Below are positions 1-8,523 of a stretch of 64,000 bases of DNA, in pieces. Every line of letters begins with the position of its first letter. The stretch's first letter is position 1. The notes under the pieces were generated by a model that was given only the letters and a program-made list of their open reading frames with translations, ran no database searches and had not been told where the DNA came from. The DNA lies in contig JAFGMM010000090.1 of assembly GCA_016927535.1 (NCBI GenBank), positions 1 to 64,000 on the forward strand, written 5' to 3'. The DNA is from Anaerolineae bacterium (GTDB lineage Bacteria > Chloroflexota > Anaerolineae > Aggregatilineales > JAFGMM01). Made by a program: the position numbers and the translations under genes.

Positions 1-144
1 ATATGGCGGCGAGCCTGTCGATCAACCCTATATATAGGTGCAAATCCGCACAAGAAACCAACACCACGGTATTCTGTAGCGCTACCATAAGATATATTCA
101 CTTGATTAGATGCAGAAAACAATAAAAAGTTGCACACCGCGCAG

Positions 145-456
145 TCATTGCGCCGACAACTGCAAGGCGACGAGCACACCGCCGATACACATCAAGCTTG
201 AAAGCAGCGCCAACGCCAGCACCGCGCACCCCCGTCGCGCCGACTTGCGCCCCGCCTCCGAGCCGATTATCAGGCGCACGAGCGCCAGCAGGCTCGCCGA
301 GCCGCCGCCCACCAGCACCGCCAACACATCATCAAGCTGGCCCAACCCCGGCGCGACATCGGGCACCAGATCCAGCGGCGAGCCGACATAGAGCAACGTC
401 ACCAACACTACCAGCGCCACGCCTACATCCAGGCCACAGCCGGCGGCGCGGCGCAT
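145..456 (-). CDS. DUF1232-like (YkvA-type) small membrane protein
   Basis: C-terminal part of ORF 145..753 from MRRAAGCG; contains LLYVGSPLDLVPDVAPGLGQLDDVLAVLVGG, a DUF1232-like signature, plus a C-terminal hydrophobic helix. The upstream part of the ORF is antisense-like and overlaps the next gene. Confidence 0.6.
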   Translation of the reverse strand: MRRAAGCGLDVGVALVVLVTLLYVGSPLDLVPDVAPGLGQLDDVLAVLVGGGSASLLALVRLIIGSEAGRKSARRGCAVLALALLSSLMCIGGVLVALQLSAQ

Positions 457-502
457 ACAGCCGAACTTCTGCGCATTCCCTACGTCGCTGCGAGACACGG
501 CG

Positions 503-1240
503 CTACTGCACGGTGACCGTGACCCCGTTCGAGAGGTTTTCCCATTCCCCGGCGCCGCCATCGCACGCGGCGATATTGGGATAACAGATCGCCAGACGCA
601 GGACAAAGGTGCCGGCGCGCGGGATTTCGATGTGGTCACGGTAGTTCGCCAGCAGCGAGTCGCCGGGCTGCAAGGTCGTCTCGCTGTAGGTAGTGTGGAA
701 CAGATCGGACTGGTTAGCGCCGTTCTCTTCCACCGAGACCCCCAGTCGGCCAAAGCTCACCGCCGTAGTGGTCGGGTTGAGCAGTTGGAAGACAAACCAG
801 ATCGACTGGTTCACACCGTAGGCCGGCCCGCCCTCCAGCCGGAAGGTAGCCGTCAAGCCCTTACGCGACACCGGCGGCGCGGGCGGCTGCGTCGGCTGCG
901 GCGCGGGATTCGCCGGCGCGGGCGGCTGCGTCGGCTGCGGCTTGGGGGTATGGGTCGCCGGCGGTGTATCGGTGGGAACAGGTGTGTTGGTCGCCGGCGG
1001 GACCGTCGGCGTGGCCGTCGGAACGGGCGTGTCGGTCGCCGGCGGAAGGGTGCTCAACACATACACGGTGGGCGATGCGCCGCCGGCGGGCGTCGGCGGC
1101 AGCGGCGACCCCTTCGCCACCGGCGCGGCGGTGGCTGCCTCCGGCTGCGACAACAGCACGACTCCCAGGCCACCAAGTACCACGACCAGGCAGCCGCCAA
1201 TCAAAAACATGACCCAAACAAGTTGTGTTTCGCGTGACAT
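503..1240 (-). CDS. Membrane-anchored protein with Pro/Thr-rich linker and C-terminal beta domain
   Basis: N-terminal TM (LVWVMFLIGGCLVVVLGGLGVVLL), then TPVPTATPTVPPATNTPVPTDTPPATHTPKPQPTQPPAP low-complexity linker, then a globular domain. Confidence 0.75.
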   Translation of the reverse strand: MSRETQLVWVMFLIGGCLVVVLGGLGVVLLSQPEAATAAPVAKGSPLPPTPAGGASPTVYVLSTLPPATDTPVPTATPTVPPATNTPVPTDTPPATHTPKPQPTQPPAPANPAPQPTQPPAPPVSRKGLTATFRLEGGPAYGVNQSIWFVFQLLNPTTTAVSFGRLGVSVEENGANQSDLFHTTYSETTLQPGDSLLANYRDHIEIPRAGTFVLRLAICYPNIAACDGGAGEWENLSNGVTVTVQ

Positions 1241-1332
1241 ATGATTTCAATCCTAATCGTCGCCGGCACATAACAGCGGCAGCCATTGTAACGGGAAGCC
1301 TGCCGGCGCGCCATGTACAGATCAATCGGCCC

Positions 1333-2568
1333 CTACTCGGTATAAGTCGCCTGGGCAGCGGGCCGGGGCGCAGCGCTCGGCTGCCCGGAAGAACGCAGCG
1401 CCGCCCAGCACAACCCCACGGTGACCGGCAGCACAACCAGCGCCACGACAAAAGGCGCCTGCGGGCCGGGGTTGGTGTAGAGCGGGCCGGCCATCCCGGT
1501 ACCGGCGGCGGTCCCCAGCGCGTGCACCGACCCCAACAACCCCAGCAGCACGCCGCGCTGTCCCTCGCGCACGCGCGGCACGATTACGCTTTCTAAGAGC
1601 GAGCGCGCCACACCGCCGCCGCCCAGCAGCACATACGCCGACCCCGACACGGCGACCTCCTGGCCGATGAGCAGCAGCCCGCAGCCCGCCCAGATAAACG
1701 CCATCGCTGCGGCGAAAGCATGCAGAGGCTTCTCGCTGCGCCCCAGCCAGATGCTCATAAGGGCGATGCTCACCGCATTGAGCGACCCCAGCACACCGAT
1801 CACGCCCGACGCTAAACCATGCTCATCCTCCAAGAATTGGGCGGGCGCGGTCCCGGTCGGTGAAGCCAACGCAGCGGCGGCAAACGCCAGGCCGACCGTC
1901 CCCAGCACCGGCATGAGCCAGCGCCGTCGAAACAACTCGCCGTAGCCGGATACATCGGCATGGCGCTCGACCGGGGGCAGCGAGCGTGTGCGCGTGGCGG
2001 CAAACGTGGACAGCACGAACCAGAAAGCCGATATCGCAAACACCGAGCGCAGCCCAATCGCCTGAGCCAGCCAGCCGCCCAGCGCCGGCGAGAAAATCAG
2101 CCCAACCCAGAACCCCGCGTTCAACGTCGTGACGACACGGCTGAAGGTTTGCTGCGGGCGCTCCTTTGCCTCTAGGGTGACGACGCGGCTCAGGTACGCC
2201 GACGAGAGCGGCACCGCCGCACCCGACATCCCGTAGCAGACGAAAGCCGGGACCAGCCAGCGCCAGTCCGGGGCCAGCGCGATGCCGATCACGCCCACCG
2301 TGCCGACGACCCACGCCGGGATCATCACTTGACGCGGGCCGAAGCGATCCCCCAGCCAGCCGACCGGCAGGTAAATCAACAGCTTAATCAGCCAGCTCAG
2401 ACCCAACACAAAGCCGATTTGTTCCGGCGTCGCGCCCAGTTCTTTGATATAGAGCGTCTGGATGTAAATCCACAACCCCTCGCCGACTCCCCACAACAGA
2501 TAAGAAAGCGAAAGCCAGCGTGCGTTGCGTCCCAGGTAATCGAACAATGTAAACCTCGCAGCAGCCAA
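1333..2568 (-). CDS. MFS transporter
   Basis: 411 aa, about 12 hydrophobic segments; GWLGDRFGPRQVMI resembles the MFS signature loop. Confidence 0.85.
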   Translation of the reverse strand: MAAARFTLFDYLGRNARWLSLSYLLWGVGEGLWIYIQTLYIKELGATPEQIGFVLGLSWLIKLLIYLPVGWLGDRFGPRQVMIPAWVVGTVGVIGIALAPDWRWLVPAFVCYGMSGAAVPLSSAYLSRVVTLEAKERPQQTFSRVVTTLNAGFWVGLIFSPALGGWLAQAIGLRSVFAISAFWFVLSTFAATRTRSLPPVERHADVSGYGELFRRRWLMPVLGTVGLAFAAAALASPTGTAPAQFLEDEHGLASGVIGVLGSLNAVSIALMSIWLGRSEKPLHAFAAAMAFIWAGCGLLLIGQEVAVSGSAYVLLGGGGVARSLLESVIVPRVREGQRGVLLGLLGSVHALGTAAGTGMAGPLYTNPGPQAPFVVALVVLPVTVGLCWAALRSSGQPSAAPRPAAQATYTE

Positions 2569-3441
2569 TCATCCCGGTATGGCGCGGGCGCGCCCTGCCG
2601 CCGGCGATTGTATTGCTTCATCGAACTCGAAGAAACCGGCGGACCGTTCGCGGATAAACTCCCACACCGCAGCAAAGACCTTTTCCATGTGGACACCCTC
2701 GGTGACGACATGACCGCCGCTCTCGATCCACAGCATCGTTTTGTCCTTGCTGCTCACGCGGCTGTAAATGTGCGGCATGCAGCCAGGCGGCGCCGTCTGG
2801 TCGTCGCGCGCGTGCATCAACAGCAGCGGCGCCGCCAGGCGCGGCAGGTTGGCCTCAACGTGGCGCATGAGCTTCGTCAATTCGGCGACGCTGGGGATCA
2901 CCTCGTAGCGGTACACCGCGCGCCCGGTCTCCAACTCACCGCGCGCGCGTTGGATGGCACGCACCCGCCTATCTTCTGAGTCATGCGCCTGCGCGTCCCC
3001 TTTGGGCAGATAGCGCACGAAAGGCCTGAGCAGGGGCAGATAGCGCAGGCGCGGGTCTTCCAGGTAGACCGGCGCGGCCAGGCTAACGACTCCATCGACC
3101 GGGTAATGAATGCCGGCGTACAGGCTCAGCAGCCCGCCCATCGACAGCCCAGCGATGTACACCCGCGCGCAGTTCTGGCGCAGCAGTGTGATCGCGTCGA
3201 GCACATCGCCGGCCCAGTGCTGCCAGAGGGCCGCGGCCATATCTTCTTTGACCGTCCCGTGCCCGGTCAGGCGGATGCGCAGCACGGTAAGCCCGCGCGC
3301 CGCCAGGGAATCGCCCAACCAGCGCATCTCTTGCGGCGCGCCCGTATAGCCGTGCACCAGCACGGCGCCCACCGGCCCGCCGATATGCAGCGCCGGCCCG
3401 CCGCCGGGCATGTAAGTCACCGGGATTTGATTTACACTCAT
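2569..3441 (-). CDS. Alpha/beta hydrolase (carboxylesterase-like)
   Basis: VLVHGYTGAPQEMRWL oxyanion region, GLSMGG nucleophile elbow, LLLMHARDDQTAPP acid region, ESGGHVVT histidine region. Confidence 0.85.
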   Translation of the reverse strand: MSVNQIPVTYMPGGGPALHIGGPVGAVLVHGYTGAPQEMRWLGDSLAARGLTVLRIRLTGHGTVKEDMAAALWQHWAGDVLDAITLLRQNCARVYIAGLSMGGLLSLYAGIHYPVDGVVSLAAPVYLEDPRLRYLPLLRPFVRYLPKGDAQAHDSEDRRVRAIQRARGELETGRAVYRYEVIPSVAELTKLMRHVEANLPRLAAPLLLMHARDDQTAPPGCMPHIYSRVSSKDKTMLWIESGGHVVTEGVHMEKVFAAVWEFIRERSAGFFEFDEAIQSPAAGRARAIPG

Positions 3442-4280
3442 CGAAGTTGCTCCTTACCAGGTTCCGAGATGCCGTTTCCCTGAAAGATTGCCGGTGCGCC
3501 CGGTTCGATCCCCAAGCGCCAGGGGTGCGCGTAGACAGTCATACGGTCGTGGCGCAGGTAACCCACCAGCGCAATATTCCAGGCCCGCGCCATCAGCACC
3601 GAAAGGTCGGTCGGCGCGGTGCGGCTCACCACGACGGGTATTTGCATCCGGCGCGCCTTGTTCAACATCTCTGAACTGATGCGCCCGGTGCTCAGTAGGA
3701 CGCCGTCGCACGGGTCGATATTGTCCAGAAACGCCATGCCGTGCAGCTTATCAAGCGTGTTGTGCTGTCCCACGTCCTCGACGAGCAGCCACAGCCCATC
3801 ACGCTTGGCAAGCGCGGCGGTGTGGACGCCGCCGGCAAGCCGGTGCAGGGTCGCCGCCCCGTAGAGCCGGGTCATCCAGTCCCAAAGCTGCGCAGGCGCG
3901 ACGGTCAGAGTCGAGGCGAGCGGCGGGTATTCGGCCTGGAGATCCTCGAAGGTCATGCCGCCCGCGCAGCCCGTGGTGACGATACGGCGCTGTGGCAGAG
4001 CGGGCAGACTGTAGCCAAGCCACACATCGACACAGCCGCCTTGCCGGCACACCGTGACGGCCTGCACATCTTCGCGCCGGTCGATGATCCCTTCGTTGAG
4101 CAGAAAGCCCAGCGCCAGCGCCTTGACCTCGACCGGAGTACACATCAGGGTTGTCAGTTCCCGCCCATTGACGAAGACCAGCAGCGGCGACTCAACCGGG
4201 ACTGCGCCTTCTTCCGCTTGAACGCCGGCTTGGTTGATGAGATGATATTGACAGGTGACCGCGCCGTCTACCATGCACAT
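3438..4280 (-). CDS. fdhD: Formate dehydrogenase accessory sulfurtransferase FdhD
   Basis: CTPVEVKALALGFLLNEGII, TTGCAGGMTFEDL, VEDVGQHNTLDKLHG, LSTGRISSEMLNKARRMQIPVVVSRTAPTDLSVLMA match FdhD family signatures. Confidence 0.9.
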   Translation of the reverse strand: MCMVDGAVTCQYHLINQAGVQAEEGAVPVESPLLVFVNGRELTTLMCTPVEVKALALGFLLNEGIIDRREDVQAVTVCRQGGCVDVWLGYSLPALPQRRIVTTGCAGGMTFEDLQAEYPPLASTLTVAPAQLWDWMTRLYGAATLHRLAGGVHTAALAKRDGLWLLVEDVGQHNTLDKLHGMAFLDNIDPCDGVLLSTGRISSEMLNKARRMQIPVVVSRTAPTDLSVLMARAWNIALVGYLRHDRMTVYAHPWRLGIEPGAPAIFQGNGISEPGKEQLR

Positions 4281-4333
4281 CCTTCAAGAACAACCGGTAG
4301 ACAGAATATGATACGAGAAAAATGTCTTGTGCG

Positions 4334-4801
4334 CTAAAAGACGATGGCGAATCGATTGGAAGACACCAACGATATACAATCGTCGATGAAAGCAGCCAGC
4401 GGAGGCGCATCCTCGGCGGTGCAGGCGGGCGGCACGAGAGCAGCGTTTTGGAGAGCCAGCGCATAACATTGAAGCGCAACGATACAGTGCTCACGCAGCG
4501 GGCCCGTAAGCGATGGGCGAAGCGTCTCTTGAGTTTTCAGGCCCATCGCGGCGTTGAACGGAAAGAGCAGCCATTCGAGCGGGAGACGCCCGCCGACAAG
4601 CTCACCCAAATAATTGACAAACCGGGTCAGCGCCCGCGCGCGCTGCTCATATGGCTGGTCATCCCAGCCCGGCGCGCCGACCCACCGATCAACGATGGGG
4701 CGGACATCTTGGATCTCGACCGACCGGATGCCGGATACCGGCGGGAGTAAACACGCCTGGGCCAGAAGCGCTGCGTAGCGATCTATCATGAGTTTTTCCA
4801 T
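4334..4801 (-). CDS. Hypothetical protein, 155 aa
   Basis: ORF on the same strand and just upstream of fdhD; plausible composition; family not recognised. Confidence 0.5.
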   Translation of the reverse strand: MEKLMIDRYAALLAQACLLPPVSGIRSVEIQDVRPIVDRWVGAPGWDDQPYEQRARALTRFVNYLGELVGGRLPLEWLLFPFNAAMGLKTQETLRPSLTGPLREHCIVALQCYALALQNAALVPPACTAEDAPPLAAFIDDCISLVSSNRFAIVF

Positions 4802-5112
4802 TTAAAAGCCCTCAGTACTTAAGAAATCACTTATGGAGACACGACAAGCCACGCCCCTACAAACCATTGCTGCCAGCACCGCAGTTCAACGCACCCCTAT
4901 ATTACACGATATTCAAGCGATTTTATATCACAAAACTGTAAAAGTTTTGGCTGCTCCGTGGGAAGAAACCACTTGGCACACTGGCGCCGATTGACATCCC
5001 GGTAGACCATCGGCGGCTGGAAGTTGCGACCAGCCATTCTCTACCGTTTGGCGCACCTTGCTGCTATAGTCTCATCGGCAAGAAGCTTTATCACAGGAGG
5101 AATAGGTATTCC

Positions 5113-5508
5113 ATGCTGGATGACCAGGCTCGTGAGTTTCTACAAAAGCGTCTCATCGCACGGATGAGCACCGTCGGGCCGGACGGCTACCCGCATACTG
5201 TGCCGGTGTGGTTTAAGCTGGAAGGCGACGACATCATAATTATCAGCACGCGCGACACGCGCAAAGTGCAGCATATCCTGGCAAATTCTAAGGGAGCGGT
5301 GACCATCGGCGGCGACCCCAACGACGGCGCAGGTTATCTGCTCCAGGGCGACTTCTCCGTCGAGGAGGACACCGACCGCATCTGGCTGCGCACCTTGACT
5401 TACTACTACGAGGAAAAAGAGCAGGCCGAGAAGGATATCGCCGCGTGGCAAGACCTGGATATGATCGCTATCCGGCTGAAGCCGAAGAAGGTCGTCAAAG
5501 TGTTTTAG
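5113..5508 (+). CDS. PPOX-class (F420-dependent-like) oxidoreductase, pyridoxamine 5'-phosphate oxidase fold
   Basis: RLIARMSTVGPDGYPHTVPVWFKLEGDDIIIISTRDTRKVQHILANSKGAVTIGG; AGGAGG-like SD upstream. Confidence 0.85.
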   Translation: MLDDQAREFLQKRLIARMSTVGPDGYPHTVPVWFKLEGDDIIIISTRDTRKVQHILANSKGAVTIGGDPNDGAGYLLQGDFSVEEDTDRIWLRTLTYYYEEKEQAEKDIAAWQDLDMIAIRLKPKKVVKVF

Positions 5509-5560
5509 AGCGGTCGTCTTTATGGACAGCCTGATGCAATGTGGCATGATTGCTTCTTTA

Positions 5561-5735
5561 CCTCACCCCCCGGCCCCCTCTCCACCGTGTGGAGAGGGGG
5601 AGAAACCCACGATTCGGCGACTCCGATTCCCCCTCTCCATGACATGGAGAGAGGGCTAGGGGGTGAGGTGCTGTCAATTCGTTTTGTTTTCTCCATTAGC
5701 TCCTCTCCTCGGCAGCCTTGCCGGGGAGAGGGGCG
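5561..5735. repeat. Palindromic C/G-rich element with a second hairpin, between convergent genes
   Basis: 5561-5583 (cctcaccccccggccccctctcc) is an inverted repeat of 5646-5668 (ggagagagggctagggggtgagg), 20/23 matches; followed by cctctcctcggcagccttgccggggagagg hairpin. Confidence 0.75.
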
Positions 5736-5741
5736 TCTGTG

Positions 5742-8354
5742 TCACAAATCCGGGTCTGCCATGCCGGCGCACTCGTGGAACCGGCCTAAGTATTCGCCCC
5801 GGTCTGTATAAGTCGCCGGGTCGTAAGGCGGAATGCTCGCTTCACAACCCAGATAGGCAGTATAGATGTTCTGCGCGTCGGCAAGTTCGGCATCCAGATC
5901 GGCGCCCTCTAGTACGTGGCGGTCCATCGCGCGGAAAAGCCACTGCTGCGCGTAGAACTCGCCTACGCTGCTGTCCATGCCGGACATGGACGCCCGGAAG
6001 ATAACCGTGTTCGGCGCTTGAGTCAGCGCGTCGAAAGCGCGGTAGAATGCAACGGTTTCGCCGGTGTGGGCAGCGGCGAGCACCGGATCGTCCAGCAGCG
6101 AACGGCGCGCCGGCATTGCGCTGAGCAGGTCCGGCTGCTGCGCGAGGTAGTTGATCCACCGGTAGCACGCCGCCGGGTTTTGCGCCGCAGCACTGATGTA
6201 TCCTGTATGAAGCTGGTAGAGCACCGGCGTATACTGCGAGCCGCGCGGGTAGGTCGTCGTCTTGTACGGCGTGTCCGGGTCTTGCCAGTAGCTGATACGG
6301 AAAAGGTTCACAGTATCCGGGTAGATGGCTTCGGTTTTGCTGCTCTCCGGGCCGCCGCCCCCGCCACCGCCGCCGCTCAGGCCGAGGATGTTGAGCTTTT
6401 CATAGCCGATGTAGTCTTCCAATGCCAAATCAAGCACCTGCCGGATCGCTTCGGCGTTCGCCGGATCGGTGAAGTTGACGGTGGGCGGATCGGTGCGGTA
6501 GTCAATCGGCAGCCCGCCGTAGGCGGCGATGAGCATCAGAATATAGGTCTGGTTGAAAGCGGGCGCGATGAACGGCGGCGGGCTATCCGGGCCGGCCTTC
6601 AGCGCGCGCAGCGCGTCGGTGAACTGAGTCGTCTCCCAGCCGTACTCCGGCAGCGGCAGGCCGGCCTGCGCGAACTGCTCGGCGTCGTAGCGCAGCATGG
6701 CCGGCTCAATGGCGATGGGCAAAGCCCAGGTTTTGTTGTCGCGCTGCACCTGGTCGAGCGCGCGGGCCATGATGCCGGCGCGGTCAAAGCCGGGGTCGGC
6801 GTCGATGAACGGGTCGAGATTCAGGATAAGCTGCGGGTCGATACCGGGGACGGCGTTATAGGACAGCAGGAAGCAATCGGTCTCGGCGGCGAGTTGCTCG
6901 ACCGGCATAGCCGGGTTGCCGGCGAGGTCGATGTAACCGACCTCCGGGTCGCTCGCGGCGAAGGCATCGGCTGCCGCCGCCAACCGGCTCTCATCAAGGA
7001 TCGGCCCCGTGAATGTTTGCATGCCAAAGCGCAGCGCGCTCTCGCCCGGCGCCAGTTCGGGCGGCGCTTCGACCGGCTCGACGTAAATCGTGACTTCGGC
7101 GCGCCGCGCGTCCGCCGCCTGGAGGTTGGCGACGGCGGTCGCCTCGGCCTCGGCAAGGGCGGTCGGCGCGTCCAGGTCGCGCCCCATCAGGATTATCGCA
7201 AGATCCAGGTAGGCGCTGTAGCGCAGTTCAGACGGCGAGAGCGCGCGGGTCAGCGCCTCGTCGAGAAATGCCTTGTTCTCCGGCGAGTACGTCCCGAAGC
7301 TCATCGGCGCGTCCGCTACGTTTAAGCCCATTAAACTTCGGCGCGCCGGCGCATACGCAAAGAAGCCGTAGACCGCTTGGGCGTTTTGGGTGAGGTAGCG
7401 GGCCAGTTGGTAGGCTGCTTCCGGGTGGGCCGCGCCGCCGCTCACGGCGAAGCCGGTCACCCGCAGGCCGGCCACGCCGCCCGGCAGGTACGCGCCGATC
7501 ACTTGAGGGATGTCGCCGCCGAACTGCTGGAGCGAAAAGCTCGTGTCGATGCTCAGCGGCATCGAACCCGGCATGATGGCGGGCGGCAGGTCGGTGACGC
7601 CTTCTTCCTCAAGCGCCTGCCACGCGGTGGCGACCGCTTCGACCGCCGGGCCGGTGAGCCGGGGCGTTTCGGGGAGCGTGGCGCTGTCATAAAGTGCGGT
7701 GCCGGTCAGCGCGCGAAACAGAAGATAGTAGTACGACCACAACGCCAGGATGCCGGAGACGGTGGTTTTGCCGCTGCCGTCGTACTGGACGAGGGCGCGT
7801 GCGGCGCGGGTCAGGTCGTCGAGCGTCCACTGTGCGTTAGGGTAAGCTAGGCCCGCCGCGTCGAACATCTCCGGGACGTATTGCAGGGTCACCACGTCCA
7901 CCGCCGCCGGCAGCGCCCACAGCCCGCCGTCCCACTGGAACGCCTGCCATGCCGCCGGGAGAAAGTCCTCCGGGCGCAGGTCGGGATCGACGGCGGCGAG
8001 CGGCATGAGGTTCAGGAGGTAGCCGGCGCGGGTTGCTTCCACCGAGAAGAAGTCATCGACGACGAACAGCACGTCGGCGCTGCTGACGTATTCCTCAAGC
8101 GCCTCGAAGTGCCGGTCGAGCGTTTCCAGCGCCGGGTTGGGGATGAAGGGATATTCTCCGCCGATCACTTCGACCCTGACGCCGGTCTCGGCCTCGAACG
8201 GCGCGAAAAGCTCCGGCGGGAAGTTCTGCTGCATGTAATCGGGCAGCGACAGCGACAGGATGATGCTTTCTTGTGCGCCTGCGCCTCCGATGGGGAACAG
8301 GCCCGCGACCAGCGCGGTGACAAGCAGCATAAGCAAAGAACGTTTGCGCAGCAT
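5742..8354 (-). CDS. Double-domain extracellular solute-binding protein
   Basis: 870 aa with signal peptide (MLRKRSLLMLLVTALVAGLFPIGGAGAQE); two consecutive SBP-like halves with matching motifs (LWALPAAVDVVTLQYVPEMFDAAGL / TWALPIAIEPAMLRYDAEQFAQAGL). Confidence 0.8.
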   Translation of the reverse strand: MLRKRSLLMLLVTALVAGLFPIGGAGAQESIILSLSLPDYMQQNFPPELFAPFEAETGVRVEVIGGEYPFIPNPALETLDRHFEALEEYVSSADVLFVVDDFFSVEATRAGYLLNLMPLAAVDPDLRPEDFLPAAWQAFQWDGGLWALPAAVDVVTLQYVPEMFDAAGLAYPNAQWTLDDLTRAARALVQYDGSGKTTVSGILALWSYYYLLFRALTGTALYDSATLPETPRLTGPAVEAVATAWQALEEEGVTDLPPAIMPGSMPLSIDTSFSLQQFGGDIPQVIGAYLPGGVAGLRVTGFAVSGGAAHPEAAYQLARYLTQNAQAVYGFFAYAPARRSLMGLNVADAPMSFGTYSPENKAFLDEALTRALSPSELRYSAYLDLAIILMGRDLDAPTALAEAEATAVANLQAADARRAEVTIYVEPVEAPPELAPGESALRFGMQTFTGPILDESRLAAAADAFAASDPEVGYIDLAGNPAMPVEQLAAETDCFLLSYNAVPGIDPQLILNLDPFIDADPGFDRAGIMARALDQVQRDNKTWALPIAIEPAMLRYDAEQFAQAGLPLPEYGWETTQFTDALRALKAGPDSPPPFIAPAFNQTYILMLIAAYGGLPIDYRTDPPTVNFTDPANAEAIRQVLDLALEDYIGYEKLNILGLSGGGGGGGGPESSKTEAIYPDTVNLFRISYWQDPDTPYKTTTYPRGSQYTPVLYQLHTGYISAAAQNPAACYRWINYLAQQPDLLSAMPARRSLLDDPVLAAAHTGETVAFYRAFDALTQAPNTVIFRASMSGMDSSVGEFYAQQWLFRAMDRHVLEGADLDAELADAQNIYTAYLGCEASIPPYDPATYTDRGEYLGRFHECAGMADPDL

Positions 8355-8523
8355 AGATTAACTCTCCATATTGTCTGTGCAGTGCGAATACAACGCGCGT
8401 CCTTTCCAGGAGTAAAGACACGCCGGGCGCGCAGGTGTTACAATATGGTCGGTAGGTGAGTAGGCCAAGCGTAGCGCAGCCGTCCAGCGCACGCCGTGAA
8501 GTTGTGCGAAACTACCAAACACT

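Noticed and set aside
870-1080. Repetitive DNA inside ORF 503..1240 as a possible tandem repeat element
   Set aside because: Explained by the Pro/Thr-rich linker codons of a membrane-anchored protein.
5916-7325. 469-aa plus-strand ORF
   Set aside because: Shadow frame of the solute-binding protein gene.
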